From assembly GCA_965198865.1 (NCBI GenBank), contig CBDAQA010000022.1, positions 1 to 64,000 on the forward strand: a DNA stretch of 64,000 bases. The letters are read 5' to 3'. Position numbers and translations under genes: made by a program. Position 1 is the first letter of the stretch. Each line of letters starts with the position of its first letter. The DNA comes from CBDAQA01 sp965198865. Lineage in GTDB: Bacteria > Planctomycetota > Phycisphaerae > Tepidisphaerales > Tepidisphaeraceae. Below the pieces are notes generated by a model. The model saw only the letters and a program-made list of their open reading frames with translations. It was not told the origin of the DNA and ran no database searches. Positions 52,324 to 60,839 of this stretch are shown piece by piece.

Positions 52324-53352
52324 ATGGAGCGGTCAACGGTGATCCCAATCGACCCCTCGACGGTCCCCGCCCGTACCCTGTACACCGGCGCGACGATGCC
52401 GGCGATCGGGCTCGGCACGTTCGGGTCGGATCAAGTAACCGGCGAGCAGGTGGCGGCGGCGGTGCTGGACGCGGCGGCGATCGGCTATCGGCACTTCGAC
52501 TGCGCGTCGGTCTACGGCAACGAGAGCCTGATCGGTCAGAGCTTGGCCAGGCTGCTCGGCGGCGGGATGCGCCGCGAGGAACTGTGGGTGACGAGCAAGG
52601 TGTGGAACGACCGGCATCGCGACGTGGCCGGCTCGTGCGAGCGGTCGCTGCGCGACCTGCGGCTGGACCACCTGGACCTGTACCTGGTCCACTGGCCGTT
52701 CCCCAACTTCCACCCGCCGCACTGCGACGCGTCGGCGCGCAGCCCCGACGCGAAGCCGTACGTCCACTCGGCCTACATGGAGACGTGGGGGCAGATGGAG
52801 CGCCTGGTGGAGCGCGGGCTGGTCCGGCACATCGGCACGTCGAACATGACGATCCCCAAGCTGGACCTGCTGCTCAGCGACGCCCGGATCAGACCGGCGG
52901 CGAACGAGATGGAGCTGCACCCGCACTTCCAGCAGCCGGCGCTGTTCGATTACGTACGGTCGCACGGGATGGTGCCGATCGGCTACTCGCCGATCGGCTC
53001 GCCGGGCCGGCCGGAGCGCGACCGGACGCCGGACGACTCGGTCGACGTCGAGGATCCGGTGGTGGTGCGGATCGCGCAGCGGATCGGCGTCCACCCCGCG
53101 GCGGTGTGCGTGCAGTGGGCCGTCCAGCGGGGACAGGTGCCGATCCCGTTCTCGGTCACCCGGCGGAACTACCTGGCCAACCTGCGGGCGGCCGTGCGGG
53201 CGGCGACGGACCCGCTCACCGCGCAGGACATGGCCGACCTGGCGGCGATCGACGGGAACTGCCGGCTCATCAAGGGGCAGGTGTTCCTGTGGAAGCCGGG
53301 CCAGACGTGGGAAGACCTGTGGGACCTGAACGGCACGATCACGCCCGCATGA
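52324..53352 (+). CDS. Aldo/keto reductase
   Basis: 342 residues from the ATG at 52324. TIM-barrel AKR with the complete tetrad: Asp and Tyr in YRHFDCASVYGNE (family consensus hDtAxxYGNE), Lys in VTSKVWND and His in YLVHWPFP. NADPH-site features are IGYSPIGSPG and IPFSVTRRNYLANL (a variant of IPKSxxxxRIxEN). ANEMELHPHFQQPALFDYVR is typical. These cytoplasmic enzymes reduce carbonyls of sugars or aldehydes; the substrate is undefined. The neighbouring pump and permease give no clear hint. Confidence 0.9.
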   Translation: MERSTVIPIDPSTVPARTLYTGATMPAIGLGTFGSDQVTGEQVAAAVLDAAAIGYRHFDCASVYGNESLIGQSLARLLGGGMRREELWVTSKVWNDRHRDVAGSCERSLRDLRLDHLDLYLVHWPFPNFHPPHCDASARSPDAKPYVHSAYMETWGQMERLVERGLVRHIGTSNMTIPKLDLLLSDARIRPAANEMELHPHFQQPALFDYVRSHGMVPIGYSPIGSPGRPERDRTPDDSVDVEDPVVVRIAQRIGVHPAAVCVQWAVQRGQVPIPFSVTRRNYLANLRAAVRAATDPLTAQDMADLAAIDGNCRLIKGQVFLWKPGQTWEDLWDLNGTITPA

Positions 53353-53551
53353 CCCTGGTCCTGGCGGGCGACGGCGCCGCTTCCCGGAGATCGCTGCTCG
53401 TCGTGCCGTGGGCGCGGGATGCAGATGGCCAGATTCCGTACGTGGTCATCGGCAGGCGTTCCTGTCTATCATCCGCCCGTCCGAGCTCGACCGTTAGTCT
53501 GGCATTGGCCTCGCGGGCGTCGGGCGCGTCCTGTTTGACGGGAATCTTTCC

Positions 53552-54889
53552 ATGCCACCACCAGACGGCAACGGGTCCAAGCCTGATCCCAAGGGGCGGG
53601 GCACACCGCCTGCGCACGGGCCCGACCGGCCCGAGGCGTTCGGGCGTGGGGAGCACGCCGAGAAGAAGGACGACGAGCAGAGGAAGGGCCAGGGCGACGA
53701 CAAGCCCGACGAGAAGCCCAAGGGTGACGCCAAGGGGGGCGACAAGAAGGACGAGAAGGGCGGGGAGCCCAAGGACGAGCGGCCGTTCTGGAAGCGGCCG
53801 GTCCTGATGATCGTCCTGTGCTCGGTGCTGCTGCTGGCAGCGCTGGGCGGGGCGTACCTGGGGTACGAGTCGTACCACTTCCAGTCGACCGACGACGCGT
53901 TCATCGACGGGCGGATCGTTAGGGTGGCGCCGCGGGTGGCGGGGAAGGTGCTGTCGCTGAAGGTGGACGACAACGAGTTCGTCGAGGCGAACACGGTGCT
54001 GGTGGAGATCGACCCGCAGCCGTTCCAGGTGAGGAAGGACCAGCAGGACGCGGCGGAGAAGCAGGCCGAGGCGCAGCAGGCGCAGGCCGAGGCGCAGCTG
54101 ACGGTGGCCGAGGCGATGGCGGCGCAGTCGGACGCCGACGTGACGGTGGCGCAGGCGAACGCGCGCAACGCGCAGCAGGACTTCGAGCGGTTCCAGCGGG
54201 TGTCGAAGGAGGCCCGGAGCCAGCAGCAGCTGGACTCGGCGACGGCGAACCAGCGGGCGACGGCGGCGACGGTGATCGCGCAGCAGAAGCGGGCCGACTC
54301 GGCCCACGCGCAGGTGAGGGCGGCGCAGACGACGGTGAACGCCGCCATCGCCAGCGTGAACGCGGCCAAGAGCCAGGTGGAGCAGGCCGACCTGGACATC
54401 AGCTACTGCAAGGTGGTGGCGGGGCACGCGGGGCGGGTGACGCGGCGCGAGGTGGAGGTGGGGAACTACGTGGCGGTGGGGCAGGAGATCGTCGACGTGG
54501 TGCCGGCCAGCGTGCCGGACATCTGGGTGACGGCGAACTTCAAGGAGTCGCAGCTGGCGCACATGCGGGTGGGGCAGTCGGTGTCGATCTCGGTCGACGC
54601 GTTCCCCGACCAGAAGCTGCGCGGGCACGTGGACAGCATCCAGAACGGGACCGGCGCCGTGTTCAGCCTGCTGCCGGCCGAGAACGCGACCGGGAACTAC
54701 GTGAAGGTCGTCCAGCGGATCCCGGTGAAGATCGTGTTCGACGAGCAGCCCCGGCACCTGCTGTCGCCGGGCCTGTCGGTCATCCCCGAGGTGGACCTGG
54801 GCGACCGCCGCTCGCCGACCGTGGACGAGACGGTCGCGCAGCGGCCCGCCGGGCCGACGCACGACCAGCCGTTGACGCCCGAGCCGTGA
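53552..54889 (+). CDS. EmrA/HlyD-type membrane-fusion protein
   Basis: 445 residues. An unusual acidic/basic low-complexity N-terminus (about residues 1-80, Lys/Asp/Glu/Gly-rich) precedes one transmembrane helix (PVLMIVLCSVLLLAALGGAY, about residues 87-106). The periplasmic part has the biotinyl-lipoyl barrel (DDAFIDGRIVRVAPRVAGKV, VDDNEFVEANTVLVEIDPQP), a long Ala/Gln-rich coiled coil (about 165-285) and the second half-barrel (ISYCKVVAGHAGRVTRREVE, VGNYVAVGQEIVDVVP). It should link the following DHA2 transporter to an outer-membrane channel for drug efflux. The unusual cytoplasmic tail is not part of EmrA. Confidence 0.88.
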   Translation: MPPPDGNGSKPDPKGRGTPPAHGPDRPEAFGRGEHAEKKDDEQRKGQGDDKPDEKPKGDAKGGDKKDEKGGEPKDERPFWKRPVLMIVLCSVLLLAALGGAYLGYESYHFQSTDDAFIDGRIVRVAPRVAGKVLSLKVDDNEFVEANTVLVEIDPQPFQVRKDQQDAAEKQAEAQQAQAEAQLTVAEAMAAQSDADVTVAQANARNAQQDFERFQRVSKEARSQQQLDSATANQRATAATVIAQQKRADSAHAQVRAAQTTVNAAIASVNAAKSQVEQADLDISYCKVVAGHAGRVTRREVEVGNYVAVGQEIVDVVPASVPDIWVTANFKESQLAHMRVGQSVSISVDAFPDQKLRGHVDSIQNGTGAVFSLLPAENATGNYVKVVQRIPVKIVFDEQPRHLLSPGLSVIPEVDLGDRRSPTVDETVAQRPAGPTHDQPLTPEP

Positions 54890-54970
54890 GGTGTGACCGG
54901 TGAGGTGTGAGCGATGAGTTGTGAGTTGTGATTTGCGCGGCGTGACGCTTTCCCCCGAGTTGTAGGACTG
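54890..54970. repeat. Short GTGA-type tandem repeats between efflux genes
   Basis: The 81-bp gap carries repeated GTGAGGTGTGAGC and GTGAGTTGTGA words, imperfect 7-mers in tandem. There is no gene. The downstream ATG lacks a clear Shine-Dalgarno sequence. Confidence 0.45.
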
Positions 54971-56488
54971 ATGCCGCACAGCGTTCCCAAGGTCAACCCG
55001 TGGGTGGTCGCCTGCATCGTGTCGATGGCGACGTTCATGGAGGTGCTGGACACCAGCATCGTGAACGTCGCGCTGCGCTACATCGCCGGCGACCTGGGGA
55101 ACAGCTACGACGAGTCGACCTGGACGCTGACGACGTACCTGGTCAGCAACGCCGTCATCCTGCCGGCCAGCGGGTGGCTGTCGAACCGCGTCGGGCGCAA
55201 GCGGTTCTACATGGTGTGCGTCGGGCTGTTCACGATCAGCTCGTTCTTCTGCGGGATCGCCCCGAACCTGATGATCCTGCTGTTCTCGCGGGTCGCCCAG
55301 GGCATCGGCGGCGGGGGGCTGGCGCCCAGCGAGCAGGCGATCCTGACCGACACGTTCCCGCCCAACAAGCGCGGGGCGGCGTTCGCGCTGTACGGCGTGG
55401 CGGTCGTCGTCGCCCCGGCCGTCGGGCCGGCGCTGGGCGGGTACATCACCGACCACTTCAGCTGGCGGTGGATCTTCTTCCTCAACATCCCGGTGGGCCT
55501 GCTCAGCCTGTTCCTCACGTACCACTTCGTCCCCGAGGAGGAGAAGTCGGGCACGGACAAGAAGGGCAAGCGGATCGACTACCTCGGCTTCGGGCTGATC
55601 GCCACGGGCCTGGGCTGCCTGCAGGTGGTGCTGGACCGCGGGCAGATCGACGACTGGTTCGGCTCGCCGATGATCACCACGTTCGCCGTCATCGCCGGCG
55701 TGGCGCTGCTGATCGGGCTGGTCCACGAACTGACGGTGAAGGACCCGATCGTGGCGCTGCCGCTGATGCGGAACACCAGCTTCTTCGTGTCCAACATCGT
55801 CATGTTCTTCGTGGGGATCGTGCTGTTCGCCACGACGCAGCTGATCCCGCAGCTGACGCAGGACCTGTTCGGCTACGACGCGACCAACGCCGGGCTCACC
55901 CTGTCGCCGGGCGGGTTCTTCGTGCTGCTGATGATGCCGATCGCCGGCTTCCTGGTCAGCCGGGTGCAGCCGAAGTACCTGATCATGTTCGGGTTTCTCA
56001 CGACCGGCTGCGCGATGTGGTACTGGACGAACTTGGACCTGGACGCCAGCTTCCGCGAGCTGGTCTTCTGCCGCGTGATCCAGGCGGGCGGGCTGGCGTT
56101 CCTGTTCGTGCCGATCAACACGATCGCCTACAGCGGGCTCCCGCCCGGCGCCAGCAACGACGCCAGCGCGCTGATCAACCTGATGCGGAACTACGGCGGC
56201 AGCGTCGGCGTGTCGATCGTGCAGACGATGGTGGCCCGGCGCAGCCAGGCCCACCAGACGCGCCTGGTCGAGGGGGTCACCAACGTGAACCCGGTGTTCT
56301 ACCAACAGGTGCATGGCCCGATGCACCGGTCGATCGGCAGCATCTCCGGCAGCATCGCCGCCGAGGCCGAGATGCTGTCGTTCCTCGACATCTTCAAGGT
56401 GCTGTCGCTCCTGGCATTCGCCGGCGTCTTCATCGCGATGTTCCTCAAGCGGATGAAGCCGGGCGAGCAGGGCGAGGGGGGGCACTGA
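54971..56488 (+). CDS. DHA2-family MFS efflux transporter (EmrB/QacA type)
   Basis: 505 residues with 14 predicted transmembrane helices. Motifs: VSMATFMEVLDTSIVNVAL (helix 1 with Asp, typical of EmrB), WTLTTYLVSNAVILPASGWL, SNRVGRKRFYM (motif A), RVAQGIGGGGLAPSEQAIL and PAVGPALGGYITDHFSWRWI (motif C), plus FFLNIPVGLLSLFL. Proton-driven efflux of lipophilic drugs or ions in a tripartite complex is expected. The fusion protein gene lies 81 bp upstream. No outer-membrane TolC gene is in the window. Confidence 0.9.
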   Translation: MPHSVPKVNPWVVACIVSMATFMEVLDTSIVNVALRYIAGDLGNSYDESTWTLTTYLVSNAVILPASGWLSNRVGRKRFYMVCVGLFTISSFFCGIAPNLMILLFSRVAQGIGGGGLAPSEQAILTDTFPPNKRGAAFALYGVAVVVAPAVGPALGGYITDHFSWRWIFFLNIPVGLLSLFLTYHFVPEEEKSGTDKKGKRIDYLGFGLIATGLGCLQVVLDRGQIDDWFGSPMITTFAVIAGVALLIGLVHELTVKDPIVALPLMRNTSFFVSNIVMFFVGIVLFATTQLIPQLTQDLFGYDATNAGLTLSPGGFFVLLMMPIAGFLVSRVQPKYLIMFGFLTTGCAMWYWTNLDLDASFRELVFCRVIQAGGLAFLFVPINTIAYSGLPPGASNDASALINLMRNYGGSVGVSIVQTMVARRSQAHQTRLVEGVTNVNPVFYQQVHGPMHRSIGSISGSIAAEAEMLSFLDIFKVLSLLAFAGVFIAMFLKRMKPGEQGEGGH

Positions 56489-56582
56489 CGCATCGTCCCG
56501 TGGGTCGGCCCCGGGTCGTCACTTCGCGTGTAGGATTTGACCGTCACGCTCCAGCCGCGGCCAGCCCGCCGTAGTTGACCGA

Positions 56583-57128
56583 CTAGACGTCAACGTTTCG
56601 GCCGAGCGCCATCAGGTCGGCCTCATTGGTGGCGTCAATGAACATGCGGGCGCGGAAGACGTCGCCCGGCTGGGTGGTGATCTCCGTGATGCGCCGACCG
56701 TCCATCCGCGCGCCGGCCAGCCGTTCGTCGAGACGGGTCGGCACGTTGTCGTGGGCGAGCACGTCCAGGTAGATCCGCTCGGCGACATGCGGCTCCACGG
56801 TCCACCCGGGACCCTGGGCGCACTCCTTCGCGCTGAGCCCCTTGTAGGCCTGGGCGACCTGCCCGAAGAACTGCCGCGACATCCCTCCGATCGATTCCTT
56901 CCAGCCAAATCGATCCAGCCCAGGCCGCCGCTGGTCATCCCGCCGACGTGCTTGCTGGGTTCGACCAGCTGGACCGCCTTGCCAAGCCGGGCCGCCTTGC
57001 AAGCCGGCGACGACCCCGCCGGAGGTCGCTCCGAAGACAACGATGTCGGATTGGTATGTGGCCCCGGGTGCGGCAACGGGCATCAGGGCGACCAACAGTG
57101 CCGCGGCCAAACCGTGTGGCGATTTCAT
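56583..57128 (-). pseudogene. FAD-dependent oxidoreductase remnant, frameshifted and truncated
   Basis: From ATG 57128 a signal-like start (GLAAALLVALMPVAAPGATY) leads into QSDIVVFGATSGGVVAGLQ, a dinucleotide-binding loop. The frame must then shift to give AARLGKAVQLVEPSKHVGGM, TSGGLGWIDLA, and shift back to give IGGMSRQFFGQVAQAYKGLS, WTVEPHVAERIYLDVLAHDN and FRARMFIDATNEADLMA. This is the standard order of PF12831-type FAD oxidoreductases. The product ends abruptly at NVDV after about 185 of an expected 500-600 residues. Two frameshifts plus truncation mark a pseudogene. Confidence 0.7.
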
Positions 57129-57451
57129 GCTTGGCGTCACCTGCTGCTGCCATCGGAAGAGGGTCTAAATGTACTTCTCCCTTCTCCCGTTTTAGGCTCC
57201 CTCCTGCTCTGTCTCAAGCTGCTTTCCAGCGGAAGAAGAGAGTGGAACCACAGATGCACACTGATTCACACCGATCGGATCTCTGCCATTTCTGATCGGT
57301 GTGAATCAGTGTGCATCTGTGGTTCCACCTTCTTCCCCAGCCCAAGCGGAGCCTTGAGACAGAACAGCTCCCTCCCCGTTTAGGCCCCCTGGGGGTGCTT
57401 CGCCCTTTTTTGGCTTTGGTCTCCCCGCGTGGTGGACCACGCCCTGCTCAC
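57129..57451. other. Spacer with long palindrome
   Basis: There is no gene. It contains the perfect inverted repeat 57242-57328 described separately. Between the repeat and the quinone oxidoreductase gene (57329-57451) there is a moderately GC-rich segment with short runs of C and T and no other structure recognised. Confidence 0.5.
57242..57328. repeat. Perfect 35-bp inverted repeat
   Basis: Arms 57242-57276 and 57294-57328 are exact reverse complements (35 of 35), separated by 17 bp. Internal words such as ACCACAGATGCACACTGATT resemble intergenic elements common in planctomycete genomes. As RNA it would form a very stable hairpin. Confidence 0.9.
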
Positions 57452-58438
57452 TTAAACGGTGACCACCACCTTGCCAACCTGAGCGTTGGATTCCAGGAAA
57501 CGGTAACCGTCCGCCATCTGCGCCAGCGGGAACGTCCTGGCGATTTGCGGCACAAACCTCCCGTCTCGCAGCCGCTCGCGGACGAAGTTCAGCCCGGCAT
57601 CCAGGACCTCCTGCGGGTTCCGGACCTCCCGCATCGAGTAGCCGCGCAGGCTGAGCCCTTTGACCATGCACGTCATGAGCGGGAACGCGGTCGGCCGTCC
57701 CGAGAGCGCGCCGTAGAGAAAGACGGTGCCCCCTGGCGCGGCGGCCTCGGCCAGCTTCTCGACGTACGGCCCGCCGACCGGGTCGAACACGACGCGGGCA
57801 CCCCGGCCGCCGGTGATCTCGCGCACCCGCGCGGGCAGGTCCTCTTCGCTGGTGGCGATGACGTGGTCCGCGCCGAGGGCGAGCAGTTCCGGCCGCTTCT
57901 CCGACGTGCGCGTGGCCGCGATGGCGGTCGCCCCGGCGTCCTTGACGATCTGGACCGCGGCCAGACCCACGCTGCTGGACGCGGCCGGGACGATGACGAA
58001 GTCGCCCGACGTGACACGGGCGTGGTGGACCAGGGCACCCCAGGCGGTCAGGTACTGCGTCCAGATCGATGCGCCTTGGACCGGCGAGAGATTGCCTGGG
58101 TACTCGGCCACGGCGGCGACCGGCACGACGGCCTCCTCGCCCAGGACGCCATGGCGGCTCTGTGAGAAGCCGCCGAGCGTAGCCACTTGCTTGCCAACGA
58201 GGCTGGCATCGACGCCTGCGCCGACGCCTGTAACTCGCCCGGCGGCCTCATGCCCGATGCGAGAGGGGAAGACCGCCTCGCCGAACTGGCCGCGCAGGTA
58301 GAGGAGTTCGGCGCGGTTCAAACCGGCGGCCAACACCTGTAATTGGACCTCCCCCTCGCCCGGCCCTTGGGAGCCGGCATCTTCCAGCCGCAACTGTTCT
58401 GGGCCACCAAACGTGTAGAATCGAACGACCTTTGGCAT
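57452..58438 (-). CDS. Zinc-free medium-chain quinone oxidoreductase
   Basis: 328 residues from the ATG at 58438. GroES-like N-terminal domain: VVRFYTFGGPEQLRLED, VLAAGLNRAELLYLRGQF, IGHEAAGRVTGVGAGV. Rossmann domain: GDFVIVPAASSSVGLAAVQI, AIAATRTSEKRPELLALGAD, GRGARVVFDPVGGPYVEKLA, GGTVFLYGALSGRPTAFP. The Cys and His zinc ligands of alcohol dehydrogenases are absent, fitting the NADPH:quinone oxidoreductase (zeta-crystallin) branch. It reduces quinones or enones with NADPH in the cytoplasm. It is flanked on both sides by decayed sequence but is itself intact. Confidence 0.88.
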   Translation of the reverse strand: MPKVVRFYTFGGPEQLRLEDAGSQGPGEGEVQLQVLAAGLNRAELLYLRGQFGEAVFPSRIGHEAAGRVTGVGAGVDASLVGKQVATLGGFSQSRHGVLGEEAVVPVAAVAEYPGNLSPVQGASIWTQYLTAWGALVHHARVTSGDFVIVPAASSSVGLAAVQIVKDAGATAIAATRTSEKRPELLALGADHVIATSEEDLPARVREITGGRGARVVFDPVGGPYVEKLAEAAAPGGTVFLYGALSGRPTAFPLMTCMVKGLSLRGYSMREVRNPQEVLDAGLNFVRERLRDGRFVPQIARTFPLAQMADGYRFLESNAQVGKVVVTV

Positions 58439-58503
58439 GGTGCAGACACTGTACAGCCTCTTCCAGAGGAGAGAAGAACCCGCCGTAAACTGGGGGTGCC
58501 CAC

Positions 58504-58802
58504 CTAAAGGTGAGGTGTCCAAACGGGGTCACCACGGCTCCGCCTCAATCCCTTCAGGTGAAACGGGACGACGTGCATCAGGTAGCGTTGGCTCGCCTCG
58601 GAGATCAGCCGCACGTGGTCGGCCGTCAGCACTTCGGTCCGGTGGTGCTGGACGAGCATGGCACCGGCCATCGACTCCACGTTCACCATGCCTTCGAACC
58701 GGGGGCCGCCGTTGGTGCCTGTGGCTCGTTGACCACGGGCACACGCTTGTAGTCCGCTTCGGAGAGGTTGAACAGCCACTGGTCGAGATGGATCGCATCC
58801 AT
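58504..58802 (-). pseudogene. Small hypothetical gene, frameshifted
   Basis: From ATG 58802 one frame gives MDAIHLDQWLFNLSEADYKR, then VPVVNEPQ. A different frame is then needed to read TGTNGGPRFEGMVNVESMAG, AMLVQHHRTEVLTADHVRLI, SEASQRYLMHVVPFHLKGLR. The two pieces together make a coherent small protein of about 90 residues with good codon bias, so a single frameshift near 58700 is the likely cause. The family was not recognised. Confidence 0.5.
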
Positions 58803-58817
58803 GGAAAGCGGAATCGA

Positions 58818-59748
58818 ACGCTTTGAAAAACCCAAGGCAGATTTACCACAGAGGCACGGAGACCCTCTTTCCGTCACCCACGGCCGTGTCAGCACCAGCT
58901 GGCAGGGGTGCCCAGAGCTGGCGGCCGTCGCGGCGTTGGTCAGCTCGCGGGGCGGCACTCTCACCGCAGCGGCATCCGGCGTAGGCGTTCAGCGTGTAGG
59001 TGCGGACATTGAGCGAGAAGTCCGCTTCACTGTCGAAGGACGGGTAGCTGCGGCAGCACGGTTTTTTTCAAACCTCTCGGCAAGACTTACAAATACATGC
59101 AATGGAACGTCGATCTTTTCGTCTTCAAACACCATGTTCATTGCAACTTCGACCTGCGAATTTATCTTTTTCTCTCTATTAACTTTTGGTTTCGCATCAA
59201 GCATGCGACCTAACGTTAAGTATTGTTTAAACTTATCGGCACCTTCGGAATTCCCTTTGTTATCATAAGGTTTAAAAACAGCATCTATCTTCGCTATGCC
59301 GGCAGAATCTTTCTTCGCATCCAAATAATCCACTGCGCCATTGATCAAAAAGTCTGTTAGATCATTCTTGGGGTAATCTTTTTGATCATAATCTTTTATA
59401 TCTGATGCAAGTATTGCAGTTGGAAATATGAATGGGAACAGGAACACAATGAAAGCTATGACATCACAGCGACAGCAGCCAGAGGTAAAACTCGACAAGG
59501 ACATCACCTGCACCCGGTACAGTGATAAGGGAAGAAGCACAGGGTGCCCCCGATCGGTTGGAAGAGCTGCGTTTGCCATGGTTGGAGTCTACCGATCTTC
59601 CGCCGCTTCGGCGAGCCTGTTCAGAAATCCCGTGGCCAAGCCGAGAGAGCACGACGACCGCCCTGAATTCAGAGAAGAGGTCGAAAAACAGCGATTTCTC
59701 CGTGTCTCTGTGCCTCCGTGGTGCTTCTGTTCTGGTTTTTCAAACGCG
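58818..59748. repeat. Inverted copies flanking an AT-rich island
   Basis: The segment 58818-58870 (TTTGAAAAACC, then ACCACAGAGGCACGGAGA) recurs inverted at 59696-59748 (TCTCCGTGTCTCTGTGCCTC, then GGTTTTTCAAACGCGT). The two copies enclose a block whose central 400 bp is strongly AT-rich. Confidence 0.6.
58989..59504 (-). CDS. AT-rich secreted protein of unknown function
   Basis: 171 residues from the ATG at 59504. The signal-peptide-like N-terminus (VIAFIVFLFPFIFPTAILAS) is followed by a Lys/Asp/Asn-rich domain (DIKDYDQKDYPKNDLTDFLI, VDYLDAKKDSAGIAKIDAVF, DKFKQYLTLGRMLDAKPKV). Codon use and base composition (about 35% G+C) are unlike every neighbour. The final 25 residues (AAAATRPSTVKRTSRSM) revert to GC-rich sequence, as if the original 3' end were lost and the frame runs into host DNA. 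No family was recognised. It is probably acquired by transfer. Confidence 0.55.
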   Translation of the reverse strand: MSLSSFTSGCCRCDVIAFIVFLFPFIFPTAILASDIKDYDQKDYPKNDLTDFLINGAVDYLDAKKDSAGIAKIDAVFKPYDNKGNSEGADKFKQYLTLGRMLDAKPKVNREKKINSQVEVAMNMVFEDEKIDVPLHVFVSLAERFEKNRAAAATRPSTVKRTSRSMSAPTR

Positions 59749-59805
59749 TCAATCGGTGCCTCGTGTGTGAAGATCATCGCTATTGGAGGATGGGGACCAC
59801 TGGTC
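59505..59805. other. Region after the AT-rich island
   Basis: No intact gene. It contains the inverted copy 59696-59748 of the segment at 58818-58870 and otherwise mixed-composition sequence without coding signal. The promoter for the AT-rich gene should lie at its left edge. Confidence 0.4.
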
Positions 59806-60156
59806 TCAGGCCAGCGGGATCACCTCGTGCTCGGCTCCCAAGATGAACTCACAGGCGTGAAGGTCGAGGAACTTCTCCTCGTCCGGGCGGATGCTCTCCA
59901 TGTAATTGGGCGATTGGAACACGCCCGCCAAGCCCGCCAGGTCGTCGAACCAGAGTTCCGTCGTCCCGTCGATCTTGTTGTCGGGAAGTCCCGGGAGTTG
60001 TTCGCCCGTCGCGTGACATTGGACGTAGTGCCGGACGTGCCGTTTGACCTCGGGGAGTGAACTGAACAGCGGTGCGTGGTGCTCCCGGTGGTAGCTAACG
60101 AACTCGTCATGGCTCATCCCCGGCTTGCGACGGAGAAGGATGGTGAATTTGATCAT
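59806..60156 (-). CDS. EthD-domain protein
   Basis: 116 residues from the ATG at 60156. EthD (ferredoxin-like alpha+beta) pattern: IKFTILLRRKPGMSHDEFVS, YHREHHAPLFSSLPEVKRHV, RHYVQCHATGE, IDGTTELWFDDLAGLAGVFQ, SPNYMESIRPDEEKFLD. These small dimeric proteins are found in degradative or reductase operons; most have no proven reaction. It is cytoplasmic, and divergent from the truncated dienelactone-hydrolase gene. Confidence 0.85.
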   Translation of the reverse strand: MIKFTILLRRKPGMSHDEFVSYHREHHAPLFSSLPEVKRHVRHYVQCHATGEQLPGLPDNKIDGTTELWFDDLAGLAGVFQSPNYMESIRPDEEKFLDLHACEFILGAEHEVIPLA

Positions 60157-60266
60157 AATGTGACTTGCTTTGGCGATAGCGTCCGTCTCGAAACTGTAGG
60201 GTACTTGGGACGGTCGCCGTCCGTGAACGGCGGAAATCGTGGTTGGTACGTTTGCCGCGGGCGACG

Positions 60267-60716
60267 ATGCGGAAGCTGACGGCCGCCGAGCAGGCGAAGC
60301 GGCTGGATGCGGTGCGGGACCACGCGGTGCCGCTGCCGTCGGCGAACGGGAAGTTCGCCATGATCGGCTTCTGCTGGGGCGGCGGGGCGAGCTTCGCGTA
60401 TGCGACCCATGAGCCCAAGCTGAAGGTCGCCGTCGTCTGCTACGGTACGCCGCCGGCCAAGGCGGCGATGGAGAAGATTGCCTGCCCCGTCCTTGGTCTG
60501 TACGGCGGTGACGATGCCCGCGTCACGACAACGGTCGACCCCACGGTGGAGTCCATGGCCGAGCTGAAGAAGTCGTACGACCCCCACATCTTCGACGGTG
60601 CCGGCCACGGCTTCATGCGCCAGCAAGCCGGCCGGAACGGTGCCAACCTGAAAGCCGCCCAGCAGGGGTGGGCCGAGGCGGTCAGATTCTTGAAAGCAAA
60701 TCTCGACCCCGAATGA
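60267..60716 (+). pseudogene. Dienelactone hydrolase family protein lacking its N-terminal half
   Basis: 149 residues from ATG 60267 carry the C-terminal half of a dienelactone hydrolase: catalytic Cys in FAMIGFCWGGGASFAYA, Asp in LGLYGGDDARV and His in FDGAGHGFMRQQ. Intact members are 230-290 residues and begin with a signal or a strand that includes the oxyanion Glu region. That part is absent, and the sequence upstream to the EthD gene has no trace of it. The segment RKLTAAEQAKRLDAVRDHA just before the Cys matches the family. The gene is probably 5'-truncated, though it stays open. Confidence 0.7.
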
Positions 60717-60839
60717 GCGTCCGGCGAGCGGTCAGCCACTATGGAACGGGGGCCGATTCTGAATCCCCCGGGCGGCGGCTCAGGCCGTCTATCTTCGTCG
60801 CTGGCGAGACGGCCGCGGCGTTGTAATCGCGAATCCGCG

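Noticed and set aside
53339..56485. Minus-strand open frame of more than 1000 codons across the efflux genes
   Set aside because: Antisense to two clearly coding genes; His/Arg/Val-rich shadow with no domain.
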